Source: Immersiella caudata
Taxonomy: Eukaryota > Ascomycota > Sordariomycetes > Sordariales > Lasiosphaeriaceae
NCBI GenBank assembly: GCA_030512335.1
Contig: JAULSU010000004.1
Location: 6,061,344 to 6,125,343 of the forward strand
DNA: 64,000 nucleotides
Direction: 5' to 3'
Both the position numbers and the translations under genes were made by a program. Positions within the stretch are counted from its first letter, which is position 1. Every line of letters begins with the position of its first letter. Under the pieces are notes generated by a model. It had not been told where the DNA came from and did not search any database. It worked only from the letters and a program-made list of their open reading frames with translations. Shown piece after piece: positions 47,232-57,180 of this stretch.

Positions 47232-47295
47232 TGAAGAGACCAGGGCCTTATTTGAAAACTCCTGCCTTGTTAAGCATTTGCCAGAGTTTGATTAT

Positions 47296-47492
47296 TGTCA
47301 GAAAGAAGGGGGTTCTGGCGAAAGCTCCAGAATCGACTAAGATAGCAGATTGGTCATGCTGGCCACGCCGCCACCTCTAATTGTATAAAAGGAGTACTCT
47401 GGCGGAGCCAGAGTACTGAGAACAAGCAATTCAATCAAGCAGTTAAACCCCCTATTAATTTTACCAACTTCCAGTGTGTAGTGTTTCTGACA
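47296..47492 (+). mobile_element. MITE-like hairpin element, copy A (197 bp)
   Basis: Bounded by TGTCAGAAA and its reverse complement TTTCTGACA. Inside are a TATAAA box (47384-47389) and, 4 bp further, a perfect hairpin GTACTCTGGC-GGA-GCCAGAGTAC (47394-47416), then an AT-rich tail with CAATCAAGCA. It shares this organisation with copies at 53.2, 53.6 and 56.9 kb. No transposase is present, so it would be non-autonomous. I could not define a target-site duplication. Confidence 0.6.
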
Positions 47493-47599
47493 AGAGTCTC
47501 ATTCGCTCTGGCGCATCGCTTTCGCACTACTTTCTGTCGTAACTGGTGCCTGTCGATGATCGGTCGGCAGGGTCGCAGGGTGATAAGAGTGGGTAAGAG

Positions 47600-47760
47600 G
47601 GGTAGCACACAAGCAAGTCCTCACAGACGGGGGTTCACTGAGTCAATGGTCGTATGTCACTATAATACACAGTAGCACACGGAGTCACTATGCAGTAAGA
47701 TATAACTGAAGGTGGTTCAATTGACAGAGCGAATACTTGCGTGAGAAGCCAGAAGGATTC
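47600..47760 (-). repeat. Partial copy of the LTR-like repeat, reversed
   Basis: CAAGTCCTCACAGACGGGGG and the following AT-rich stretch (GTAAGATATAACTGAAGGTG, GCGAATACTTGCGTGAG) are the reverse complement of 56490-56627 and, in part, of 63270-63360. About 70-80% identity by eye. Confidence 0.5.
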
Positions 47761-47840
47761 CTGTCACGCCTAACCACTACACTAAAAAGCACGGAACGTT
47801 CATTACTCTGACAAGTGGCAATTGCTGTCATATCTGTCAA
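47761..47840 (+). repeat. Third repeat family, copy 1
   Basis: CTGTCACGCC...CACTAAAAAGCACGGAACGTTC...CTCTGACAAGTGGCAATTGCTG; closely matches 53720-53800 in the same orientation and 60054-60130 in reverse orientation. Confidence 0.6.
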
Positions 47841-48663
47841 TTCCTCATACCATCGTGGAACGATGATAGCTATCTATACTACGTATTGTTCCCTTTGTAG
47901 TCCCGAGCCTGCTTGTCCCGAGCCCGGGACTGTCAGTACCGGGTCCTTGTTGATAGGTCGCTGTCCTTTTCCGGGTTCCGTGGTCCTGGAAACAGAGCCG
48001 ATCCCCTCGGGGCCATGCTGATTGGTTCTCACAGGACTTTGTGAGTCGTTTCACCCTGGGCCCAATGATTGGTTATCTACAATTGGTCCGTGATTTCCAT
48101 CTTGGTCACGACTTGGGTCGTGACATATCCCAGGTGCTGGTAAAACTGATTTACATTATCTAACACAGCACCTTTAGTGACTCAAGGGGAATCGTCCCGT
48201 ATGTTACATAAAGGACGCGAGCCGGACGAGAATTGCCTCTGATCACGCTTGCATGCCTTGAGAATTATTGGCCCCTGGCTTTCTGTAACGGCCGCATCTT
48301 TTGTGAAAGGTTCGGATGTGCTGTTTCACCACCCTAAAATCGACAACCACTCATGCTTGTAGTCACGTGATTATTTGTCGCCTTTGATCGGCCAAGATCA
48401 TCCCTGGCTCAGCTTCAGCTAATATCTGCCCACTGAACAGCACAGCCTTCTGAGAAGGCGCAGTTTTAGCCGAAGGGTTAAAAATGGCCCGGTGCAAGCA
48501 AAGGGCCCAGAATCGGGGCATTCACACCCGCAATCGCGCCAGAACTTCATGTGCAATTCGTCCAGCCTTCCACTTGGGAATGATTATATCCATTTGTTAA
48601 GAATAGTTGCTTGCTACAGACGTAACCGGCTGGGTCTTGCCATTGACTCTAAATTCTTGTGGT

Positions 48664-50524
48664 CTACACAGATATTTGCGCAACCTTTGCTAGAATGCTC
48701 TCCACGAACCTTACGCCGACTGTGATCCCGGCCCCTCCACTTTTCCCATCAGGCTCTTTCTCGTCGCCTCCTTCGGCAGATGTTCCTCCCAAAGCTCCAA
48801 ACGCCTCGTTCTCCTCGTCCAAACATGTCAAGCAGTCCACGACGACACCGGCATATATGTCCCCCATCCTATGAGGCAAAAGCCTCCGCGCCATTTGCAC
48901 CAGATCATCCTTGACCCAGGCCGTCCTGCCGGCGAGGTGCGCGTACTTAAAGTCCTTATCGATCAGGGTTCGCCTAAGCTCGAGCGCGAAGCCAGGGGCG
49001 GGTATGGCTTCCCACCTAACCTTGTCGCTTTCACCCTCTTCAAATAGATTAGCACTAGAGCCCGCGGAAGAATATGCTACAAAGGTGCGCCAGAGACCGA
49101 TCTCCAACAAGCAGACGCCGAGCGCGTAGATGTCATGCTGCATAATGTATTTCTCGAGGATGCAGAGGCCTTGACGCGTTGGATGGCGGTAGAGGTTACG
49201 GTGCCAGGCGATATCCCCTAGGAGGTTGGTCTGGTCGTGAACAAGGCGGAACTCGCTGAGGCCTAAGAGGAAGGCGTTTCCAACGGTCTCAATTTGTTCC
49301 CCTGAACGTGGGTCCGAGGGGAAGATGAGGATGCTTTCGGGACGGATGTTCTTGTGGACGAAATCGCTTGAGGGGAGGTCAGTCAAGTTCTAAAGCAGGA
49401 ACGAGGGCAACTCACCAAGCGTGGATGTAGCTCACTGAGCGAACGAGCTGTGTTGCGAGGCGAACGATGGCACTGAGGCTAACACGTGGTTGGTCGAGAA
49501 GGAGCCGGCGAAGTGTCATCGGGGAGCCGAGAGTGCTGGATGGAGCACGGTAAATGACCTCGAGACCAGTGAAGCGATACTCCCCACGAACGAGTTCGGT
49601 TCTTTTGAGAACCCCGTCACAACTTAACAACCCGAACGCATCCGGGTCGACATGTTGTAACTTCCGGGCCAGTTGCTCAACAGATTCGATAGCGCTATTG
49701 AACGAGGCGGCACTGGCGGGGATATGGACGGCTTCGATGATTTGGACTTGATGGGATCCCTCACGGAAAATGGCTCTCGCAGTTGAATATGAGATACGCT
49801 CTTCTCTTGCATTGAGCAGTTGCGATGCATCGTATTCAATTCGGCCCATGTTTCCGGCAGTGACATCTTGTCTTTGCTCTCGTTCAATAGCCTGGCGGAG
49901 GGAGATGATATTGTCAAGCGGGCTTATTGTGGAAGGTTGGAGATGGTCCGTGTCAACCGCAGGATCTGGGCCTGGTTTGTTGACAACTGGTACCAGGATG
50001 TTTCCGCCAATAAGGAGGATGAGATACCAGGATGGGTCGAAAAGTCTCTGCCACATGTCCAGCTCGCTCATCAACGTGTCCAGGTTCTTTCGGAGAGCGT
50101 ATTTCCACCTGCCGACCCGGAACATACCCGTCAACCCGCTCGTGCCCGATCCGATGGATGACGCGGCAATCTCCAGCTCAGCGACGGCTCCTACAAGTGT
50201 GCCATGCAGTTTTCGCATAAGATCGAAATGACATTGAGCCAAGTCATCGGTGAGGTGGTCTTTGATTCTTTTCAGAAACTCTAGTTGGGTTTCGAGTCGG
50301 ACCCACCGCGCTTCTAAGACTAGCACTTTATTGTTGAGGTCCTCTTCTGCATGACAATATGCACGGCAGGTCGTGATGGTCTTTCTTGCAAGTCTGGGGA
50401 GCGTTGAACATGTGTCAGCCAGGAAAGTCACTGGTGTGGTGAAGAAGAAGAAGAGGATTGATTCGACTCACTTGATGCAACCATCGACAAGACCCAAGAC
50501 TGCGAGAACTAGCTCCGCTGGCAT
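48664..50524 (-). CDS. HeLo-like domain fused to pseudokinase domain
   Basis: Three exons: 50524-50472, 50393-49416 and 49366-48664, 577 aa. The N-terminal half is helical and starts MPAELVLAVLGLVDGCIKL, the hydrophobic first helix and CRAYCHAEEDL segment of fungal HeLo-like / prion-inhibition proteins. The C-terminal half follows a kinase plan (SYIHACDFVHKNIRPESIL, ILEKYIMQHDIYALGVCLLEIGLW) but is degenerate: FVHKNIRPE stands where HRDLKPEN should be and LGLSEFRLV where DFG should be. HeLo domains insert in membranes and kill cells in fungal incompatibility, and the C-terminal half would be a sensor. The role is inferred. It diverges from the kinase-YTH gene, with 390 bp between starts. Confidence 0.75.
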
Positions 50525-50914
50525 GGTTGCACAGGTCAGCTCATCAGAGAGGTGAGGCGTCCTTAGGCCGAATGGTGGTGGACAGATGAATTCTCTCATG
50601 TCCCTGCCGTTTGGGCTGAGCGTCAGAGCGCCAAGGAACCCTGACCGCTCAACAGGGCCGCAAGCGGTCAGCTCATCAGCCTAGACCTATCTTGGATGTC
50701 GTATTCAATAATGCATAGAAAAACGTCTGGGCGGCGGCAATCGGTCCTAGTTTATTCGTCTAGCATACCTGCAGCAAGCGCCACCCCTTCATGCGGTGTG
50801 GTGACACTGACGAGTTCTTAGCGAGCGCATGGAACCAAAGGCAGCGGCGTCTCCTTCCAGCTTTTTTGACTCGAAACCATCGTTCGGGGATCGGGTACGA
50901 AAACCAAAACAGAC
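50525..50914. promoter_or_regulatory. Shared divergent promoter region
   Basis: 390 bp between the start codons of the HeLo/pseudokinase gene and the kinase-YTH gene. Its shortness makes shared regulation plausible. No strong TATA box was seen. Confidence 0.4.
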
Positions 50915-53000
50915 ATGGATGAAGACCTTTCAGTATTGGTGCAGAATTCATTTCTGGAGACAGAGTTTCATCTTCCGGAATATGTCCTGCATCAGCGCTA
51001 TGATCGCACATCGGAGTTCCTGGAGGCTCGAACCCCTCTCGAAGAAATCTGGGATGTCAGAGAGAAGATTGGACAAGGCGGGTATGGCTCTGTTCACAAA
51101 CAGGAGTGTCGGAACCCTCGGCCGACAATTCCAGCTGTGAGAGCAGTCAAGCAGATGGCAAAGGTTCAAAGCGAGGATCCACAATGGAGCTACCGGGCGG
51201 AGCTCCTGGCTATGATCAAGTTCTCACAACCAGAGGTACACTTTCCTGCGTCAACAACTGCTGAAGCGCGTCGCACGAATTGCTGACGATGAATCAAGTT
51301 TGATCCGCATTTTGTTCGCACCTTCGGCTGGTTTGACGACGCGGCGTCAGTATATATCGCGATGGAATACCTTCCTCATGGCGATCTCTATCATCACACG
51401 CAAAATATGCCGCCTTTTTCTGAGCTGGAGGCCAGCAAAGTCGTTCGACAACTTATTCAAGGTGTTCGATACATGCACGATAATGGGTTCGCGCATCGCG
51501 ACCTGAAGCCTCATGTGAGTAATGTCATTCCCTGTGTCTTGGGGTAATCCTGAGTAGCCTCGACGCAACTATTTAGCTGATCAGGAGCTGGCGGGAAGAA
51601 CATTCTGATTGCTTCCACTGCACCTTCATGGCAGGTCAAAATCGCCGATTTCGGAATTAGCAAACGAGCGGTCCAAGGAGGCACTCAGCTACGCACCATG
51701 AACGGAACAATGGGTTACCAGGCGCCTGAAGTCTTAGGCCTTTTCACCGACGATTCTGCCGTAGACAGCCAGGCTATGCAGTATACTGTGTCTGTTGACA
51801 TCTGGGCCGTCGGCGTCATTGCGCTGGAGCTGCTCGTAAAGAGGAGAATATTCCCTCGCATGGGAGATCTTGGAGCTTTCTTCTATGGTCGGCGGCCGTT
51901 GGACCTGTCCCGAAAGGAAGGGGAGGAGCTGACTCTCGAGTGCTGCACGTTTGTGAAGAGCTTGTTGGAGCCGGACTCCGCTCTTCGGCCAACCGCTGCT
52001 GCCGTTTTAGCCCATCCCTGGCTGAATCAAACCGTACTCGAGCCAGAATATACCGAGATGGCCGACGCTGAGGAAGGTTTTGATTCGCTCCAGAGCACCC
52101 AAGGCCCGGAGGCACCCAGACCCGTGGCTGACAATATAGCAATGACACAAAGCTCCAAACCAGGGACAGGTGCTTCAGGCAAGAGCAAAAAAAACACCAA
52201 GGGGGCGAAAGGCATTATTACCAAAGCGCTTGAGAGGAAGTTCCAAAGTCTCTACCTCGATAGTATTCTCCTGATGCCGAAGTTCAGGACTTTACCCTTC
52301 GATACTGTGTGTTGCTGATGTTTTTCAAGTCATAAGCTTGACCTCAAGAACATACACTAATGGCTGGGGCTGCTGAACAGACTCGGTATTACGTCCTTCG
52401 CTCCGATAACGCAACAGATATCGAAACCAGTGCTGCACACAGCACCTGGACATCAAGCGAGCGCGTCAACAAGATCATCAACAAAGGCTACCTAGAGTCG
52501 GGTGGATGGGTAGTGTTGTTCTTTTCGGTTATATTGAGGTAGGTTCTCGTCTTGCTGGATCATACGCCGGCTTCTTTACCAACCCATGGGTATCGAGTCT
52601 GACTGATATGGTTCTTCAACTAGTCGTCAATTCTGCGGGATCGCCCAGATGACGAGCGCGCTCGACTGGGAACGCACTGATCCACACTGGGTGGAGGATG
52701 TCTGGCGTGGGTGAGTTCTCTATATTCCAAGCCCCTATTACCCAAATACCGGATCCCGACCTGAGATTGCAGATATTATGCTCACATCATGCAAATAGGA
52801 GGTTCTCGCTGACGTGGCTCACCCACACTGAAATATCATTCGACCTGGTGAAGCACGTACCAGTCAAGGAAAGTACCCCCGGTTTCAGAGCAATTGCTTG
52901 CTACGACGGCACGGAGATCTCACCAGGCTCTGCTTTTGAAATATTGAGAGTTTACTCGGCGGAGGAGAGGAGGCAGATGATCCTTCGACTGCAATCGTGA
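50915..53000 (+). CDS. Protein kinase fused to a YTH (m6A-reader) domain
   Basis: Six exons (50915-51235, 51299-51514, 51599-52306, 52381-52538, 52624-52710, 52799-53000) keep one frame for 563 aa. Residues 48-315 form a complete Ser/Thr kinase: glycine loop GQGGYGSV, K79 in RAVK, HRDLKP (D175), DFG (D196), APE (E223). A Lys/Ser-rich linker (about 380-410) precedes a YTH domain from residue 416: RYYVLRSDNATDI, STWTSSERVNK, VVLFFSV, RQFCGIAQM, FSLTWLTH, CYDGTEI. The two key cage tryptophans are W438 and W503. YTH domains bind N6-methyladenosine RNA. If the 74-nt intron at 52307-52380 (GTGTGT donor, CACTAATG branch, CAG acceptor) were not removed, the kinase would stop at 52318 and the YTH part would be separate. 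Confidence 0.8.
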
Positions 53001-53166
53001 ACGGGACAGGGAGGAGGAGGAATGTATAAATATATCCTAAGTCCTTAGAAAATACCTCCCTAACCTAATTGTCCGTCGGAGTGTAGTAGACTCCGATGCT
53101 TTTCTAGTAAGGAGCTCAGACCGGCTTAAAGTACCAGGGGGTAAACTCCGATAACCTAACAGGAAT

Positions 53167-53429
53167 TGTCAGAAAGAAAGGGCTTCAGGGGCCCTGGGCT
53201 TCCGGTCAGCGAAGCTGACTGGATGCCTGGCACCGCATGAACGCCAGTCAGCCTCAGCCATGGTGTTGACGAAGCTGAATCCTACGGAGTGGTCTATAAA
53301 GAAGGAGGTTCTGGCTGAAAGCCAGAACCTCAAGAGGAAGCAGGGACCTCACGGCAATACAATCAGTAAATTGCAAACCAACTCAATTGCCCTCATTTCC
53401 ACATAATCTAAGGTGCAGTGTTTCTGAGA
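53167..53429 (+). mobile_element. MITE-like hairpin element, copy B (263 bp)
   Basis: Starts TGTCAGAAAGAAAGGG and ends GTGTTTCTGAGA, one base away from the expected TTTCTGACA. TATAAA at 53295-53300 is followed by the perfect hairpin GAGGTTCTGGCT-GAA-AGCCAGAACCTC (53305-53331). Its first ~170 bp are nearly identical to copy C at 56.9 kb, including CTTCCGGTCAGCGAAGCTGA. Confidence 0.65.
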
Positions 53430-53561
53430 AGAACCTCCAAGGACAGCCACAGAGGCTGGTACAAGTTACCTCAGATTATACAGTCCTGTGTAGTTAGCAT
53501 TCCTTATACCACACGGTATAAGAGCCCATCAGCGTAGCCGCGGTTCGTGAGGGACCCTCCT

Positions 53562-53700
53562 TGTCAGAAACACTGCACTTTGGGATGGGTGAAATTGATG
53601 GGGTTGCAATGGCTTGATTGTATTGCGTGAGGTTGTTTGTTCTACGACTTTCTGGCTTCGCCAGAAAGCCTCTATTATATCGAAAATGGTGGCGACATTG
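53562..53700 (-). mobile_element. MITE-like hairpin element, copy D, reversed
   Basis: On the plus strand it begins TGTCAGAAACACTGCAC, the reverse complement of the 3' end of the other copies, and contains the hairpin CTTTCTGGC-TTC-GCCAGAAAG (53648-53668). The far end is not recognisable; the given right boundary is approximate. Confidence 0.5.
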
Positions 53701-53719
53701 GTGGGAAATGGTGGCATTG

Positions 53720-53804
53720 CTGTCGCGCATTACCACTCCACTAAAAAGCAGGGAACATTCAATTGCTCTGACAAGTAGTAATCGCTGTGTATCTAACAAT
53801 TGCC
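53720..53804 (+). repeat. Third repeat family, copy 2
   Basis: CTGTCGCGCATTACCACTCC...AAAAAGCAGGGAACATTCAA...CTCTGACAAGTAGTAATCGCTG. Nearly identical to the reverse complement of 60054-60130 and related to 47761-47840. Confidence 0.7.
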
Positions 53805-53831
53805 AGCTGAACTGACTACGTCAGTTCAGCT
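53805..53831. repeat. Perfect inverted repeat, 12-bp arms
   Basis: AGCTGAACTGAC-TAC-GTCAGTTCAGCT, followed by several CAGCTC/GAGCTC words to 53890. It directly abuts the third-repeat copy and may mark the end of an element. Confidence 0.85.
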
Positions 53832-54592
53832 CCCCTGAGCTCTCCTCAGCTCGCATGGCCGCACCAGAGCTCGACTCAGCTCACACGGCCGGAGCCCCTT
53901 TTCTTTCTGACAGATGGCGCGATTGTGGTCGTCATAGCGGGCTTTAATAACGAACTCGCAAACACGACTAAGTAACTCGGCTGGGATTTTAGTAAGTATG
54001 GTGTGTTAGGTGCCGGGTGGTGTGTTGACCGCTGTTGTTGGTGCTGCCAGGGTTCTGATTGGTGGATTGTGGCTTAGCAGTGCCTTACAGGGAGGGGGGT
54101 TCAAACCCTTGGTTTGAACTTGCTGAGATAAAGCGCTGCCCGCTCTCAGCGCTGTCGATTGGAGATAATTTTCGATTCCCACCAGCGAACGGTCCCAGAT
54201 GCCCCTCACCCCCTACCGCATGGGCCATGATCCAGATCGCCGGGATGGGTCACCTCTGCGACGCGGCATCGCGTGGTGGCCCGTGGCAAGGGCTGAGTAG
54301 GGCTGAATGGGACCAGTCCCGTTGCAGCAGAAAGCCGACGGATACCCCTGACTGTCGCCTGACTTGGCACGATCTAGATGCTCACGAGGCCAATCGTCGA
54401 ACCCCCTGCCACGAGCAGCCCCAGACTATTGATACGCTCAAGCGCTCCTTCGCCTCCAATCTCCGCCAGCGAGGCAGGCTTCTAATGGCCGATCCGCGAC
54501 GACGCGTATAAAGGCGTGTGTCGCTTCTCCTGTCGCCTCGCACCCAACCCCTCCAGCTCGTCCACGGGCTCAGTCATTCTTTTGTGGGAAAC

Positions 54593-56047
54593 ATGCGGTT
54601 CCTCTTCGGCGCTCTACTCCTCAGCATCTTCGCTACGTGGGCTGGCGCGCAGATCACGGGCCCCATCACGCTCGACCCATGGATCTGGTATTCGCTCAAG
54701 GCCGACAATGTCTTTGACGCCAAGGTCGCAGCTATGGGCGGCGTCCTGGGCGCGCCCAAGGCCGCCAAGAAGCGCGAGGCCTCGCTCGGCTACAGCCGCC
54801 AGTACGACGGCGGCACGCTCTACACGGCTGGTGGCGCCGACGTCGCCTACGCCGTCAACGGCGACATCCTGGGGCGCTACCTCACCGTGGGCGGCCCGAC
54901 GGGTGTCCTTGGCCTCCCCACCAGCGACTGGACCTACGTCAGCGACAACCGCGGCTGGTACAATACCTTCACCAACGGCGCCATCTACTGGACCGTCACC
55001 ACGGGCGCCTGGGAGATACACTCACCCATTTACTCGTGGTGGCTGTCGCTGGGCGGCCGCGCCTCCTGGCTCGGCTACCCCGTCACTGGCGTGCAAGCGG
55101 GCTCGTCCGACACCGGCATCGAGAAGATCAGCGCCTTTGAGAACGGCATGATCACGTACAACACCAATGGCAACGGCGCTCTCGCCGCCTTTGGGTATCG
55201 CGACCTGATCATCGCCAAGTACAACGCCATCGGCGGCCCTAAGTCCAAAATTGGGCTGCCGATGGTGCGGTCCATGCCCGTTTTTCTTGACGGGCTCGGG
55301 TCGGCGCGCATGGCCTTCCGTGGCGGCTCTGTGTGGGTGCCGCTCAACACGGCGCGCGCCTATGCGCAGTACCAGACGCAGATCCAAGTGCGGCTGCTGG
55401 GCGTCGAGTCGTTGGCGCCGTCAGGCGCGTCGTCACGCGTGGCCGGCGCCGTGTCGGTGTTTGTGCCGAGCACGCGCGCCTTTGGCACCATCATGAAGCT
55501 GTCGGACTGGGGCTTCCAGAGCCCTAACAACCGCGTCGGGCGCTCCGTCTACCCCAACTTTGGCGCCGGAAACACGAACAACCTGCTGTACGACGGCCCG
55601 CCGACCGACATCATCTTCTCGGCGCAGATCCTCGAGGCGCGCACGAGTAGCGCCGCTGGCGCGGCCAACTGGCTCGCGACCGCCATGGGCTTGGACATCA
55701 TTGGGCGCGTGGCTGAGGCCGACGGTGCGGGCAACCCGCCCATCACGATCGACAAGGCGTACGAGGGCGAGGCGCGCTCGTGGCCCTTCCGCATCGGCCA
55801 GACGGCACAGACGCAGTACGGCGCCTCCGACACGGTGTACCCGTGGGGCACGCTGCGGCTGCTCACCGATACGGTTAACCAGCACTCGCAGCAGCGCGGA
55901 CAATGCATCAACGACCTCAGCTCCACCAACTGCCCCTGGGGCCTGCGGTCGTCGACGCTGATGACAGTGCAGGCATCGGGCGGGGGGACGGGGCCGTACA
56001 AATTTCATTTTGTGGTGGAGCGGTGGCAGGTGTGGCTGTATCTGTAA
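54593..56047 (+). CDS. Secreted LGFP-repeat protein
   Basis: Intronless, 484 aa, with a signal peptide (MRFLFGALLLSIFATWAGAQ). Residues about 85-230 hold three LGFP repeats, recognisable by GGPTGVLGLPTSDW, NTFTNGAIYWTVTTGAWEI, LGGRASWLGYPVT and GGPKSKIGLPM. The C-terminal ~200 residues have no domain I know; they contain two cysteines (QCINDL, TNCPWG) and end in VERWQVWLYL. LGFP repeats are common in actinobacterial cell-wall proteins, where they are thought to help hold the envelope together. In fungi they occur sporadically. It is very GC-rich compared with its AT-rich surroundings. A wall-associated or carbohydrate-binding role is an inference. Confidence 0.85.
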   Translation: MRFLFGALLLSIFATWAGAQITGPITLDPWIWYSLKADNVFDAKVAAMGGVLGAPKAAKKREASLGYSRQYDGGTLYTAGGADVAYAVNGDILGRYLTVGGPTGVLGLPTSDWTYVSDNRGWYNTFTNGAIYWTVTTGAWEIHSPIYSWWLSLGGRASWLGYPVTGVQAGSSDTGIEKISAFENGMITYNTNGNGALAAFGYRDLIIAKYNAIGGPKSKIGLPMVRSMPVFLDGLGSARMAFRGGSVWVPLNTARAYAQYQTQIQVRLLGVESLAPSGASSRVAGAVSVFVPSTRAFGTIMKLSDWGFQSPNNRVGRSVYPNFGAGNTNNLLYDGPPTDIIFSAQILEARTSSAAGAANWLATAMGLDIIGRVAEADGAGNPPITIDKAYEGEARSWPFRIGQTAQTQYGASDTVYPWGTLRLLTDTVNQHSQQRGQCINDLSSTNCPWGLRSSTLMTVQASGGGTGPYKFHFVVERWQVWLYL

Positions 56048-56206
56048 TCATACTGTCGATAACGTATTTGATAAGCGAGTGTCCTGGATAAGCGAGTGTC
56101 CCACTTCCCACGACGTGTAACACCTCCTACACTTAACACCACTTTTCTCCACCATCTATAATACCAATTTCTTCAAACAAAGCTAATATTATTTGAACCC
56201 TTTAAG

Positions 56207-56580
56207 TGTGACGACCTGCGGGCCACCCTTGTGTCCGGGACGGACCGATGTGTCCCCGCAGGTGCCACTGTATAGAGAACAGTGTACAGACTGCGTAGGC
56301 ACTGTGGCTCTGTGCCAAGAAGCGGCTCTGGAGGCAGAGCCGAGTGTTCATCAGGAGAATCCGGCTCTGGAATTGTAAAGCCTCCGGGTAATAGAGCCGC
56401 AAGGGCCACAGAGCCGATATAAGTTACATTCTTTTACTATAGTATATATGGCTATTATTATACCTATAATAATATGAGGAACCTTCTATTCCTTATGTAA
56501 GTATTTGCTTACTAATTAAACTGACTTTGATTATATCTTACTCTATTAATACTTAAAGTGCTACTTTACTTATAGTGATA
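56207..56580 (+). mobile_element. LTR-like repeat, copy 1 (374 bp)
   Basis: Starts TGTGACGACCTGCGGGCC and continues to GTCCCCGCAGG, where CCTGCGGG and CCCGCAGG are inverted. The remainder is AT-rich with GGAACCTTCT and GTAAGTATTTGCTTACTAAT, and ends TATAGTGATA. It aligns end to end with 62995-63358, which ends in CA (TG...CA). Solo-LTR identity is an inference; no target-site duplication was found, and 56581-56627 also recurs, reversed, at 47.6 kb. Confidence 0.5.
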
Positions 56581-56945
56581 TACAACCATATTAACCAGTG
56601 AACCCCCGTCTGTAAGGACTTGCTTCTGCATTACTCCTCTCTACCAACCCAGCTAATCTAGGGACCCTGCTGACCGCTTGTCAACAGGCACCGGTTGTAA
56701 CATTAAGCCCTTAAATGTGATAAAGATCTAAGTGTATCATGTTTAGCAGAGATCTATAAAATCTGTGATAAAACCTTAAGGTGCTGCCAAGCTAGTATGC
56801 CTGTACAATGTGATATTCCAGCTAACTTAGGTAAGTTTATAGATTGGAAGAAAATACAGTTATTTAGTATAATATCTATGATAAGTGTTACAACCGGTGC
56901 CTGTCGATGATTAGTTGGCAGGGTCGCTGATAGGTTGGGTGGAGT

Positions 56946-57180
56946 TGTCAGAAAGAAAGGGGTTCAGGGGGCCCTGGGCTTCCGGTCAGCGAAGCTGACT
57001 GGATGCCTGGCACCGCCTGAACGCCAGTCAGCCTCAGCCATGGTGTTGACGAAACTGAATCCTACGAAGTGGTCTATAAAGAAGGAGGTTCTGGCTTTCA
57101 GCCAGAACCTCCACAAGCAATACAATCAAGCAATTGCTACCCATCGTTTCCACCCATTCCACGGTGCAGTGTTTCTGACA
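56946..57180 (+). mobile_element. MITE-like hairpin element, copy C (235 bp)
   Basis: Complete copy with TGTCAGAAA at the left and GTTTCTGACA at the right. TATAAA at 57075-57080 and a perfect 13-bp hairpin GGAGGTTCTGGCT-TTC-AGCCAGAACCTCC (57084-57112). The flank at 56890-56932 (CGGTGCCTGTCGATGAT) recurs at 47545-47575, next to copy A. Confidence 0.7.

Larger units (their letters stand above)
47232..48663. other. Repeat-bearing intergenic region
   Basis: The beginning of the subtelomeric repeat zone. It contains the first hairpin element (47296-47492), a reverse-oriented partial copy of the LTR-like repeat (47600-47760) and the first copy of the third repeat (47761-47840). The rest (47840-48660) holds nothing recognisable. 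Confidence 0.55.
53001..54592. other. Repeat-rich intergenic region, 1.6 kb
   Basis: Contains hairpin element copies B and D, the second copy of the third repeat and a 12-bp-arm inverted repeat. From about 53900 to 54590 is the upstream region of the LGFP gene, with an open frame (54059-54511) that I could not support as a gene. Confidence 0.5.

Noticed and set aside
52307..52380. Kinase and YTH as two separate genes
   Set aside because: The intergenic reading would start the YTH gene 42 bp after the kinase stop, whereas the intron reading has proper donor, branch and acceptor and keeps phase through three further introns. The split model remains the main alternative and is listed as the refuting case.
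54059..54511. 150-codon frame before the LGFP gene
   Set aside because: No domain, no signal peptide, and it lies in the likely promoter of the LGFP gene.
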